Source: an uncultured Paraprevotella sp. (GTDB lineage Bacteria > Bacteroidota > Bacteroidia > Bacteroidales > Bacteroidaceae). Taken from it: a stretch of 20,347 nucleotides of DNA. Made by a program: the position numbers and the translations under genes. Shown piece by piece: positions 6,653-13,764 of this stretch. Position 1 is the first letter of the stretch. Each line of letters starts with the position of its first letter. The stretch is taken from the NCBI GenBank assembly GCA_900766785.1, contig CAAFWT010000177.1:1-20347 (forward strand), given 5' to 3'. The notes under the pieces are model-generated. The model did not search any database and was not told the DNA's origin. It was given only the letters and a program-made list of their open reading frames with translations.

Positions 6653-8911
6653 ATGAATTCCAAGCGCAGATTTCTTCATCTACTCATCTGTGTGGCAGTC
6701 ATCCTCATGTCTGCCTCGTGCAGTGTGAACCGCTTTATCCCCGAAGGTTCTTATCTTCTGGAGCGAGTAAGCATCTCTGCCGACAGTAGCGGATTCAACA
6801 CCCAACCCCTTCAAGGCTTTGTGCGCCAGCACCCCAACAGCCGATGGTTTTCGGCCATCCCCGTCCCCCTATCGGTATATTGCCTTTCGGGAACCGACAG
6901 CACACGCCGCTTCAATCGTTTCCTGCGCCGGCTGGGTGAAGCGCCTGTCATCTACGACTCCATTCAGAGCATGCGCACATGCAACAATATGGAGCAAGCC
7001 GTACGCGGAATGGGATACCTGAATGCTCATGTGATACGCAAAGAGCGCATACGGAACAATCGTCTGCGCCTGCGTTATGAGGTACATCCAGGTGATATCT
7101 ACAAGGTGACTCATCTGGAAGTTGACATCCAAGACTCCATGCTCAGGCAACGCCTGCAGGAAGAGAATGCCATGCCAAGCCTGAGCGAGGGCATGAACTT
7201 CGACTTGAATGTGCTCGATGCAGAGCGCGGGAGAATCTCTTCCGCACTGGCCAACAAGGGTTATTATCGGTTCAACAAGGACTACATCCGTTTCGAAGCA
7301 GACACCACCATCGGACATCATCAGGTGGACCTGCGCATGAAGATTCTCCCCTACCACATTACAGCCTCACAGGATACCATTCTGCATAGCCAATACTCTA
7401 TCAACAAAGTGAGTTTCCTGGCAGATACGACCCAAAGCGGAAGACCCTTTCTGCGCCATAAGGTGTTGATGGAAACATCTCGCCTGGAACCAGGACAGAT
7501 CTACCGTGAATCGAATGTGCAGGAGACCTATGCCCACATGATTCGCCTGGGAGGTGTGCTCAGCACCAACGTCAGACTCCATCCCAGTGCCACCGACAGT
7601 ACGGCCCTGGATGCTGATATACTGCTCACACGAGGCAAGCGAAACTCCTTCAGCGTAGAGGTAGAGGGAACCAATTCTGCCGGAGACTTCGGAGCTGCCC
7701 TCTCCACATCATACCAGAACCGAAACGTGTTCCGCGGAGGAGAGACCTTCAACATCAAACTGCGTGGAGCCTTTGAGGCCATCAAGGGACTGAGTGGTTA
7801 TCAGGACCAGAACTACATCGAATACAGCGCCGAGACAGGATTCACATTTCCCGGTTTCAGAGCGCCCTTTATCTCACGTGATTTCCGCAGAAAGGTTGTG
7901 GCCACCAGTGAGGTGAGCCTGATGTACGACTCTCAGGACCGTCCCGAATTCCATCGCAGAGTGGTGACAGCAGCATGGAAATACCGATGGGCGAGACCAG
8001 GAAAGCGACTTCAGCACAGAGTGGACCTCCTGGATCTCAATTATGTGTTTATGCCCTGGATAAGCAGTACGTTCCGCGAACTTTATCTGGACGACCCTGA
8101 GAACAGGAATGCCATCCTGCGCTACAACTATGAGAACCTCTTCATCATGAAGTGGGGATATAACATGACCTATAACTCCCGCTCCATCCGGGACGGACGT
8201 ACCAACTACGGAACCAATGGCTACATAGTGCGCATGGGAGTGGAGTCTTCGGGCAACCTGCTTTATGGACTATCTAAAGCAGGTCTCTCCAACATCAATT
8301 CCATGGGACAATACACCTTCTTCAACATTGCCTACGCGCAATATGTGAAGGCCGACTTTGATTACTCCAAGAGTTTCATCTTCGACAAGCGAAACTCCCT
8401 GGCTTTGCATTTCGGCTTAGGCGTGGCATACCCTTACGGAAACTCCACCATTCTGCCTTACGAAAAGCGTTACTTCAGCGGTGGAGCCAACAGCGTGAGG
8501 GGATGGAGTGTAAGAGAACTGGGACCTGGTTCGTTTCGCGGAAACGATGGACGCATAGACTTCATCAACCAGACAGGCGATCTCAAACTGGACCTGAATG
8601 CTGAGTATCGTGCTCACTTGTTCTGGAAACTGGACGGAGCCCTGTTTGTGGACGCAGGCAACATATGGACTCTGCGCAACTATGCCGACCAGCCAGGAGG
8701 ACAATTCAAGCTGGATACCTTCTGGCGTCAGATAGCCGTAGCATATGGACTGGGCGTACGTCTCAACTTTGACTATTTTATCCTCCGTCTGGATGGAGGT
8801 ATGAAAGCCGTGAATCCTGCCTTCAGCGACAGTCAAAGGCACTACCCCATCATCCACCCCAACTTTGGACGTGACTTCTCACTCCACTTTGCTGTAGGTC
8901 TGCCCTTCTGA
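6653..8911 (+). CDS. tamL: Translocation and assembly module lipoprotein TamL (Omp85/BamA superfamily)
   Basis: TamL is the Bacteroidota lipoprotein counterpart of TamA, an Omp85-type outer-membrane barrel that with TamB is thought to assist envelope assembly or lipid transport. The 752-residue protein starts with a lipoprotein-like signal (MNSKRRFLHLLICVAVILMS, then ASC) with the likely lipidated Cys23. After it come the family-typical IPEGSYLLERV and a segment with HPNSRWF. POTRA-like segments occupy roughly 30-330 (for example NKGYYRFNKDYIRFEAD near 200-215). The rest is a beta barrel with RNVFRGGETFNIKLRGAFE near 362-380, RYFSGGANSVRGWS near 605-620, and a terminal phenylalanine (FAVGLPF), the outer-membrane sorting signal. 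The signal peptide supports the ATG at 6653 even though it almost abuts the promoter. The usual partner gene tamB is not in this window. Confidence 0.9.
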   Translation: MNSKRRFLHLLICVAVILMSASCSVNRFIPEGSYLLERVSISADSSGFNTQPLQGFVRQHPNSRWFSAIPVPLSVYCLSGTDSTRRFNRFLRRLGEAPVIYDSIQSMRTCNNMEQAVRGMGYLNAHVIRKERIRNNRLRLRYEVHPGDIYKVTHLEVDIQDSMLRQRLQEENAMPSLSEGMNFDLNVLDAERGRISSALANKGYYRFNKDYIRFEADTTIGHHQVDLRMKILPYHITASQDTILHSQYSINKVSFLADTTQSGRPFLRHKVLMETSRLEPGQIYRESNVQETYAHMIRLGGVLSTNVRLHPSATDSTALDADILLTRGKRNSFSVEVEGTNSAGDFGAALSTSYQNRNVFRGGETFNIKLRGAFEAIKGLSGYQDQNYIEYSAETGFTFPGFRAPFISRDFRRKVVATSEVSLMYDSQDRPEFHRRVVTAAWKYRWARPGKRLQHRVDLLDLNYVFMPWISSTFRELYLDDPENRNAILRYNYENLFIMKWGYNMTYNSRSIRDGRTNYGTNGYIVRMGVESSGNLLYGLSKAGLSNINSMGQYTFFNIAYAQYVKADFDYSKSFIFDKRNSLALHFGLGVAYPYGNSTILPYEKRYFSGGANSVRGWSVRELGPGSFRGNDGRIDFINQTGDLKLDLNAEYRAHLFWKLDGALFVDAGNIWTLRNYADQPGGQFKLDTFWRQIAVAYGLGVRLNFDYFILRLDGGMKAVNPAFSDSQRHYPIIHPNFGRDFSLHFAVGLPF

Positions 8912-9014
8912 ACATCAGCCCTGCAGCAGGCACCAGCCCTCTTCAGAACTGCTGCGAATATCAGAGAGCCAGCCCGATGCCAGCCCCCTAAACTGCAAAA
9001 GCCATCCCTATCAC

Positions 9015-9045
9015 TTGCCTGTATGCTATTGTTTCCGTACCTTTG
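9015..9045 (+). promoter_or_regulatory. Promoter for the metallo-beta-lactamase-fold gene
   Basis: TTG at 9015-9017, 20 nt, then TACCTTTG at 9038-9045. The leader to the ATG at 9065 is about 15 nt and A/T-rich. The -33 region reads CTTGCCTGTAT, identical over 11 nt to the -33 region of the tRNA-Lys promoter. Confidence 0.75.
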
Positions 9046-9064
9046 TACTGAAAATAATAATTCA

Positions 9065-9871
9065 ATGATTAAATTCATGTCATTGGGTTCGGGTAGCAGC
9101 GGAAACAGCTATTATCTGCAAGCAGGTTCCACCAGTCTGCTTATCGATGCAGGTATAAGCCCCCGAATCATGAAAAAGCATCTTAAAGGAGTGGGTGTGG
9201 CTCTGGAAGATATAGACGCGGTCTTTGTGACACACGACCACGCCGACCATATAAAAGCCATCGGCTATCTGGCCAATGACTTGGGTAAACCTGTGTATAC
9301 CACCGAGCTGGTACATCAAGGCATCAACAGAAACTTCTGCCTCAATGGGAAATTAGATTCTGAGCATGTACGTATCATTCAGAAGAATGTGCCCGTGCAA
9401 GTGGGCGAATGCAGCCTCACAGCCTTCGATGTGCCACATGACAGCACAGACTGTGTGGGTTACAGAGTGGAGGCGGGGGGCGTGACCTTCTGCCTGCTTA
9501 CCGATGTGGGACATGTGACAGCCACCCTGGAGGAACAGGTGTCCCTGGCCAACTATATCGTACTGGAGTCCAACCACGATGAGAACATGCTCATGATGGG
9601 CAATTACCCTGCCTATCTGAAAGGTAGGATAAGGGGCCCCAAAGGACATCTGAGCAACAATACGTCGGCACATCTCCTGGCCGAACATGCCACACCGCGC
9701 CTCAAGCACGTATGGCTGTGCCATCTGAGCGAGGAGAACAACCATCCCGAACTGGCACGCAAAACGATGGAAAGCGTATGCCGCAGTTATGGAATAGTGC
9801 CTGGGAAAGACTTCGCCATAGACATTCTGAAGCGCAAATCACCCTCGGAATTATACGAATTGAAGCCCTAA
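9065..9871 (+). CDS. Metallo-beta-lactamase-fold hydrolase, YycJ/WalJ-like
   Basis: A 268-residue cytoplasmic metal-dependent hydrolase of the MBL superfamily. Relatives of the YycJ/WalJ group are linked to DNA or cell-wall regulation in Firmicutes; the role in Bacteroidota is not established. It opens with the group's typical FMSLGSGSSGNSYYLQ (4-19). The di-metal motif THDHADH is at 56-62. Further candidate ligands are the histidine in VPHDST, the aspartate in LLTDVGH, the histidines in ESNHDEN and KGHLSN, and those in CHLSEENNHPE. An ATG 14 codons upstream (9023) lies before the -7 box, so the start at 9065 is preferred. The next features downstream are the tRNA-Lys genes, which have their own promoter. 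Confidence 0.9.
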   Translation: MIKFMSLGSGSSGNSYYLQAGSTSLLIDAGISPRIMKKHLKGVGVALEDIDAVFVTHDHADHIKAIGYLANDLGKPVYTTELVHQGINRNFCLNGKLDSEHVRIIQKNVPVQVGECSLTAFDVPHDSTDCVGYRVEAGGVTFCLLTDVGHVTATLEEQVSLANYIVLESNHDENMLMMGNYPAYLKGRIRGPKGHLSNNTSAHLLAEHATPRLKHVWLCHLSEENNHPELARKTMESVCRSYGIVPGKDFAIDILKRKSPSELYELKP

Positions 9872-9894
9872 AAGTAAAAAATATCGTGCAGGTC

Positions 9895-9925
9895 TTGCCT
9901 GTATCGGAAAAAGTCAATACCTTTG
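9895..9925 (+). promoter_or_regulatory. Promoter for the tandem tRNA-Lys genes
   Basis: TTG at 9895-9897, 20 nt, then TACCTTTG at 9918-9925. TTTGC (9922-9926) and GCAAA (9931-9935) form a small inverted repeat over the expected transcript start. The first tRNA begins about 22 nt after the -7 box. Confidence 0.75.
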
Positions 9926-9947
9926 CAAGCGCAAAAACAAAAAGTAT

Positions 9948-10020
9948 GCGTCCTTAGCTCAGTTGGTAGAGCAATTGACTCTTAATCAATGGGTCCAGGG
10001 TTCGAGCCCCTGAGGGCGTA
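9948..10020 (+). tRNA. tRNA-Lys (anticodon CTT), copy 1
   Basis: A 73-nt cloverleaf. The acceptor GCGTCCT pairs with AGGGCGT (with G-U pairs at 1-72 and 4-69). The D stem is GCTC/GAGC with loop AGTTGGTA. The anticodon stem is ATTGA/TCAAT with loop CTCTTAA, so the anticodon is CTT, reading lysine AAG. The variable region is GGGTC, the T stem CAGGG/CCCTG with loop TTCGAGC, and the discriminator base A. CCA is not encoded and must be added after transcription. Confidence 0.96.
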
Positions 10021-10051
10021 CAAGAGGGAATAAGACCCCACGTTTTTGCAT

Positions 10052-10124
10052 GCGTCCTTAGCTCAGTTGGTAGAGCAATTGACTCTTAATCAATGGGTCC
10101 AGGGTTCGAGCCCCTGAGGGCGTA
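10052..10124 (+). tRNA. tRNA-Lys (anticodon CTT), copy 2
   Basis: Identical over all 73 nt to copy 1 and 31 nt downstream of it. Identity extends about 2 nt before and 2 nt after the mature sequence and then stops, so the duplication unit is little more than the tRNA itself. No promoter is visible in the spacer, so both copies should come from one transcript, ended by the hairpin at 10147. CCA is not encoded. Confidence 0.96.
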
Positions 10125-10146
10125 CAGAAAGCTGAGAGGCAGACGA

Positions 10147-10179
10147 GGATGGACTTTTTTCAGGAAAGTTCATCCTTTT
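10147..10179 (+). terminator. Rho-independent terminator of the tRNA-Lys operon
   Basis: GGATGGACTT (10147-10156) pairs with AAGTTCATCC (10166-10175), 10 pairs including one G-U, around a 9-nt loop, followed by TTTT at 10176-10179. Because no promoter is visible between here and aspS, readthrough may also feed aspS. Confidence 0.75.
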
Positions 10180-10206
10180 CTGATTTTAAGCCCACAGGGA
10201 ATATCC

Positions 10207-10281
10207 ATGAAGCCATCCACGCCAAACATGACAGATGGTGCGCGAGGTGGCCGCAAACGGAAAATACACATATATAAATAA
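10207..10281 (+). CDS. Possible 24-residue upstream ORF coupled to aspS
   Basis: A short frame encoding a very basic 24-residue peptide starts at ATG 10207, with AGGGA 6 nt before it, an unusually good Shine-Dalgarno site for this window. Its TAA stop (10279-10281) shares one base with the aspS ATG (10281), the TAATG arrangement typical of translational coupling, and aspS itself has no Shine-Dalgarno site. The peptide begins MKPSTPNM and ends RKRKIHIYK; it has one Asp codon, so it is not an obvious Asp-run attenuator. It may be a real leader ORF or chance. Confidence 0.25.
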   Translation: MKPSTPNMTDGARGGRKRKIHIYK

Positions 10282-12071
10282 TGTATAGAACTAAGACATG
10301 TGGTGAGCTCAGACTTGCCAACCTGGGCGAAAGGGTAACACTCGCCGGATGGGTACAGAGCATCCATAATCTGGGTGCACTTACCTTTGTAGACCTACGT
10401 GATAGATATGGCATCACACAGTTAGCTTTCAATGAGGATGCTTCAGAGGATCTGAGACTGAAGGCGGGCCACTTGGGACGTGAATACGTGGTGCAGGCTA
10501 CAGGAAAGGTAATCGAACGCCATTCCAAGAATCACAACATCCCCACGGGAGACATCGAAATCCTGGTGGATGAACTGATTATCCTCAACGAAAGCCTTGT
10601 TCCACCATTCACCATCGAAGAGAACACCGATGGAGGTGATGACCTGCGCATGAAGTACAGATATCTGGACCTGCGTAGGGCAAACGTGCGTAAGAACCTG
10701 GAGTTGCGCCACCGTTTTGCATTCGAGGTGCGCAGATATCTGGACCAGCAGGGATTCCTGGAGATAGAGACACCCATACTGGTAAACAGCACACCCGAGG
10801 GAGCACGTGATTTCGTGGTACCCAGCCGTATGAACAAGGGACAGTTTTATGCTCTGCCCCAAAGCCCTCAGACACTCAAGCAGCTGCTCATGGTATCGGG
10901 CATGGACCGATATTTCCAGATTGTAAAATGCTTCCGTGATGAAGACCTGCGTGCCGACCGCCAGCCAGAGTTTACACAGATAGACTGCGAGATGTCTTTT
11001 GTGGAGCAGGAGGATATCCTGCAGACATTTGAGGGCATGACGCGCCATCTCTTCCACACCATCAAGGGCATTGACATTCCGCAATTGCCACGCATGACCT
11101 GGGCTGATGCCATGAAGTACTATGGAAGCGACAAGCCCGACACACGCTTTGGCATGCAATTCGTGGAGCTCAAGAACCAGCAGCCTGACAACGCTTCTCG
11201 CCAACTCGTGGAATCCATCTTCCCCGCAGGATTTGTTGTCTTTGACGAGGCTGCTTATATCGGAGCCATTTGCTGCGAAGGACAAGCAGTATACACACGC
11301 AAGCAGCTTGACCAGCTGACCGACTTCGTAAAGCGTCCCCAGGTGGGTGCTAAAGGACTGGTATACGCCCGAGTACAGGAAGACGGTTCGGTAAAGAGCA
11401 GTGTGGACAAGTTCTATACTCAGGATACCCTGGCACAGTTACGCGACTGCATGAACGCCAAGCCTGGTGACCTCATCCTTATCCTATGTGGTGATGATGC
11501 CATGAAGGTACGCAAGCAGTTGTGTGAACTGCGTCTGGAGATGGGTAGCCGTATGGGCTTGAGAGACAAGGACAAGTACTCTTGCCTGTGGGTAATAGAT
11601 TTCCCCATGTACGAATGGAGCGATGAGGAACAGCGCCTCATGGCCATGCACCATCCCTTCACCTCTCCCAAGCCCGAGGATATACCCCTGCTTGATACCG
11701 ACCCAGCCAGCGTACGCGCCAATGCCTACGATATGGTTATCAACGGCGTAGAAGTGGGTGGAGGCAGCATCCGTATCCACGATGCCAAGTTGCAGCAGAA
11801 GATTTTTGAGATTCTGGGCTTCACACCCGAGCAAGCACAGCATAAGTTTGGATTCCTGATGAATGCCTTCAAGTACGGAGCACCACCACACGGAGGTTTG
11901 GCCTACGGTCTGGACCGCTTCGTAAGCCTGTTTGCCGGCCTCGACAGCATACGCGACTGCATAGCATTCCCCAAGAACAACAGCGGACGCGACGTGATGC
12001 TGGATGCTCCTGGCATCATAGAACAAGCTCAGCTGGACGAATTGGCCATTTCGGTCAACCTGCCCGAGTAA
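10281..12071 (+). CDS. aspS: Aspartate--tRNA ligase (AspRS), bacterial type
   Basis: A cytoplasmic class II synthetase that charges tRNA-Asp. The 596-residue length fits the bacterial type with its GAD insertion domain. The N-terminal anticodon-binding OB fold is at about 1-105 (GWVQSIHNLGALTFVDLRDR). The catalytic core has RYLDLRR, EIETPILVNSTPEGARDF, ALPQSPQTLKQLLM, motif 2 KCFRDEDLRADRQPEFTQID, GGGSIRIHDAKLQQKIF, and motif 3 GLDR at about 543-546. In the OB fold it carries Leu where the discriminating E. coli enzyme has Leu30 and non-discriminating enzymes usually have His. That suggests it charges only tRNA-Asp. The ATG aligns with the usual N terminus. No promoter is recognisable between the tRNA terminator and the start. 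Confidence 0.98.
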   Translation: MYRTKTCGELRLANLGERVTLAGWVQSIHNLGALTFVDLRDRYGITQLAFNEDASEDLRLKAGHLGREYVVQATGKVIERHSKNHNIPTGDIEILVDELIILNESLVPPFTIEENTDGGDDLRMKYRYLDLRRANVRKNLELRHRFAFEVRRYLDQQGFLEIETPILVNSTPEGARDFVVPSRMNKGQFYALPQSPQTLKQLLMVSGMDRYFQIVKCFRDEDLRADRQPEFTQIDCEMSFVEQEDILQTFEGMTRHLFHTIKGIDIPQLPRMTWADAMKYYGSDKPDTRFGMQFVELKNQQPDNASRQLVESIFPAGFVVFDEAAYIGAICCEGQAVYTRKQLDQLTDFVKRPQVGAKGLVYARVQEDGSVKSSVDKFYTQDTLAQLRDCMNAKPGDLILILCGDDAMKVRKQLCELRLEMGSRMGLRDKDKYSCLWVIDFPMYEWSDEEQRLMAMHHPFTSPKPEDIPLLDTDPASVRANAYDMVINGVEVGGGSIRIHDAKLQQKIFEILGFTPEQAQHKFGFLMNAFKYGAPPHGGLAYGLDRFVSLFAGLDSIRDCIAFPKNNSGRDVMLDAPGIIEQAQLDELAISVNLPE

Positions 12072-12129
12072 GGCATCGTACCCTTATCTGCTCGCAGCCT
12101 ACCTCATTCCGAGCAGACTGGCTTCATAC

Positions 12130-12179
12130 AGCAATCTGCCTTCTGCCCATTTCCGGCACAGAGGGCAGATTGCTTTTTT
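12130..12179 (+). terminator. Strong Rho-independent terminator after aspS
   Basis: The arm AGCAATCTGCCTTCTG (12130-12145) pairs with CAGAGGGCAGATTGCT (12159-12174) over 16 bp with one G-U pair and a 13-nt loop. A run of six T follows (12174-12179, the first of them paired). A smaller stem CTGCTCG/CGAGCAG (12088-12094, 12110-12116) lies just before it. Confidence 0.9.
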
Positions 12180-12230
12180 CCCTGACTCGTGAGGCAAGAA
12201 GAGGGTTCATCGGAAAAAAACAGGCCGAGT

Positions 12231-12262
12231 TTTGTTGGTTTGGAAAAATGGCAATAATTTTG
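12231..12262 (+). promoter_or_regulatory. Promoter for the PurF-like gene
   Basis: TTTG at 12231-12234, 20 nt, then TAATTTTG at 12255-12262, a full consensus match. The predicted leader is about 40 nt, A-rich and without a Shine-Dalgarno site. I see no PurR-like palindrome. Confidence 0.75.
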
Positions 12263-12309
12263 CGTCTCATTAAGAAGTAAGCGACAAATCAAACATAGAA
12301 CATTTTCAT

Positions 12310-13719
12310 ATGGGAGGCTTTTTTGGCACGATAAAGAAATCCAGTTGTATAACGGATTTGTTTTACGGAACAGACTACAATTCGCATTTGGGAACGCGTC
12401 GTGGCGGTATGGTCACCTACGATGCAGAAGAACGCAAGTTCAACCGCACTATCCACAACCTTGAAAGTAACTATTTCCGAACCAAGTTTGAAAGTTCGCT
12501 TGATAAGTTCACAGGCAACTCAGGCATTGGCATCATCAGTGATACAGACCCTCAGCCCATAGTATTCAATTCTCATTTAGGCAAATTTGCCATTGTGACG
12601 GTGGCAAAAATCAACAACATAGACACATTGGAGAAGGAATTGCTGGAGGCGAGCATGCACTTTGCAGAATTGTCCTCAGGCAACACGAATCCCACCGAAC
12701 TGATAGCCATGCTCATCATCCAGGGCAAGACCATCGTGGAAGGCATTGAGAATGTTTACAACAAGGTGGAAGGTTCCTGCTCCCTGCTTTTGCTTACCGA
12801 AGAAGGCATCATAGCAGCCCGCGACAAACTGGGCCGCACCCCAATCGTAGTGGGTAACAAGCCCGATGCCTATGCGGTAACAAGCGAATCCACCAGTTTC
12901 CCCAATCTTGATTACGAAATCCACAGCTACCTGGGCCCAGGTGAAATCGTACAGATCACAGCAGACGGCATCACCCAGCTACGCAAGCCCAACGAGGAAA
13001 TGCAGATATGCTCCTTCCTGTGGGTTTATTACGGATTCCCCACCTCATGCTACGAAGGACGCAACGTGGAGGAAGTACGTTTCCGAAGTGGCTTTGAGAT
13101 GGGCAAGAATGACCCTTATGAGGTAGACTGCTGCTGCGGAATCCCCGACAGTGGCGTGGGCATGTGCCTGGGATATGCCGAAGGCAAGGGAATCCCCTAT
13201 CATCGTGCCATCTCAAAATACACCCCCACCTGGCCCCGAAGTTTCACCCCCTCCAACCAGTCGATGCGCGACCTGGTGGCCAAGATGAAACTCATCCCCA
13301 ACCGTGCCATGCTGCAGGGAAAAAGGTTATTATTCTGCGACGACTCCATCGTACGCGGTACCCAGTTGCGCGACAATGTGAAGATACTCTATGACTATGG
13401 AGCTCGAGAGGTACACATGCGCATAGCCTGTCCTCCACTGGTATATGGCTGTCGCTACATCAACTTTACCTCTTCGAAGAGCGATATGGAACTCATCACA
13501 CGCAAAGTGATAAAGGACATCGAAGGTGACTCCTGTGCCAAGCTTGACCGCTATGCCACTACCAACTCGCCTGAGTATTGTGCCATGGTGGAAGAGATAC
13601 GCAAACGCCTCAATCTGTCCTCGCTGAAGTTCAACACCATAGAGACGCTCATCAAAGCCATCGGACTACCCAAGTGTAAAGTCTGCACGCATTGCTTCGA
13701 CGGTTCCAGCCACTTCTGA
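12310..13719 (+). CDS. PurF-like amidophosphoribosyltransferase paralogue with inactive glutaminase domain
   Basis: The family makes phosphoribosylamine from PRPP and glutamine in purine synthesis. This 469-residue protein has the PurF layout but lacks the N-terminal Cys2 nucleophile: it starts MGGFFG where PurF has MCGI. Other glutaminase landmarks are also changed: the HxRY arginine region reads NSGIGI at 70-75, and HNGN reads VAKINN at 98-103. The phosphoribosyltransferase half is well kept: RDKLGRTP at 171-178, CGIPDSGVG at 276-284, GIPYHRAISKYTPTWPR at 294-310, and the PRPP loop FCDDSIVRGT at 342-351. Cysteines resembling the Fe-S ligands of Bacillus PurF are at 234, 374, 459 and 462 (CTHCFDG). 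It may use free ammonia, borrow another glutaminase, or act on a different substrate or as a regulator. A functional PurF presumably lies elsewhere in the genome. The HD gene follows after 45 nt. Confidence 0.85.
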   Translation: MGGFFGTIKKSSCITDLFYGTDYNSHLGTRRGGMVTYDAEERKFNRTIHNLESNYFRTKFESSLDKFTGNSGIGIISDTDPQPIVFNSHLGKFAIVTVAKINNIDTLEKELLEASMHFAELSSGNTNPTELIAMLIIQGKTIVEGIENVYNKVEGSCSLLLLTEEGIIAARDKLGRTPIVVGNKPDAYAVTSESTSFPNLDYEIHSYLGPGEIVQITADGITQLRKPNEEMQICSFLWVYYGFPTSCYEGRNVEEVRFRSGFEMGKNDPYEVDCCCGIPDSGVGMCLGYAEGKGIPYHRAISKYTPTWPRSFTPSNQSMRDLVAKMKLIPNRAMLQGKRLLFCDDSIVRGTQLRDNVKILYDYGAREVHMRIACPPLVYGCRYINFTSSKSDMELITRKVIKDIEGDSCAKLDRYATTNSPEYCAMVEEIRKRLNLSSLKFNTIETLIKAIGLPKCKVCTHCFDGSSHF

Positions 13720-13752
13720 TGTTCCATTCATTATAGAAAATCGCATATTACA

Positions 13753-13760
13753 TACCCTTG
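13753..13760 (+). promoter_or_regulatory. Weak -7-like element before the HD-domain gene
   Basis: TACCCTTG differs from TAnnTTTG at one position and ends 4 nt before the ATG at 13765. No TTG or TTTG is seen at the right distance upstream. It may give a second, leaderless transcript, or the HD gene may simply be co-transcribed with the PurF-like gene. Confidence 0.3.
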
Positions 13761-13764
13761 CAGG

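Noticed and set aside
8912..9010. Repeated CAGCCC motifs after tamL as a repeat array
   Set aside because: The four occurrences are irregularly spaced and too short to distinguish from base composition.
9023..9064. Upstream ATG (9023) extending the MBL-fold protein by 14 residues
   Set aside because: It precedes the -7 box at 9038-9045, so it would not be on the transcript, and the added residues do not fit the family N terminus.
10443..11285. Long minus-strand open frame (280 codons) opposite aspS
   Set aside because: It is antisense to strongly conserved AspRS sequence and shows no family motifs. Similar long shadow frames lie opposite ffh and lptD.
12088..12116. CTGCTCG/CGAGCAG stem as a second terminator or riboswitch
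   Set aside because: It has seven pairs, a long loop and no T-run, and sits directly before the much stronger terminator at 12130-12179.
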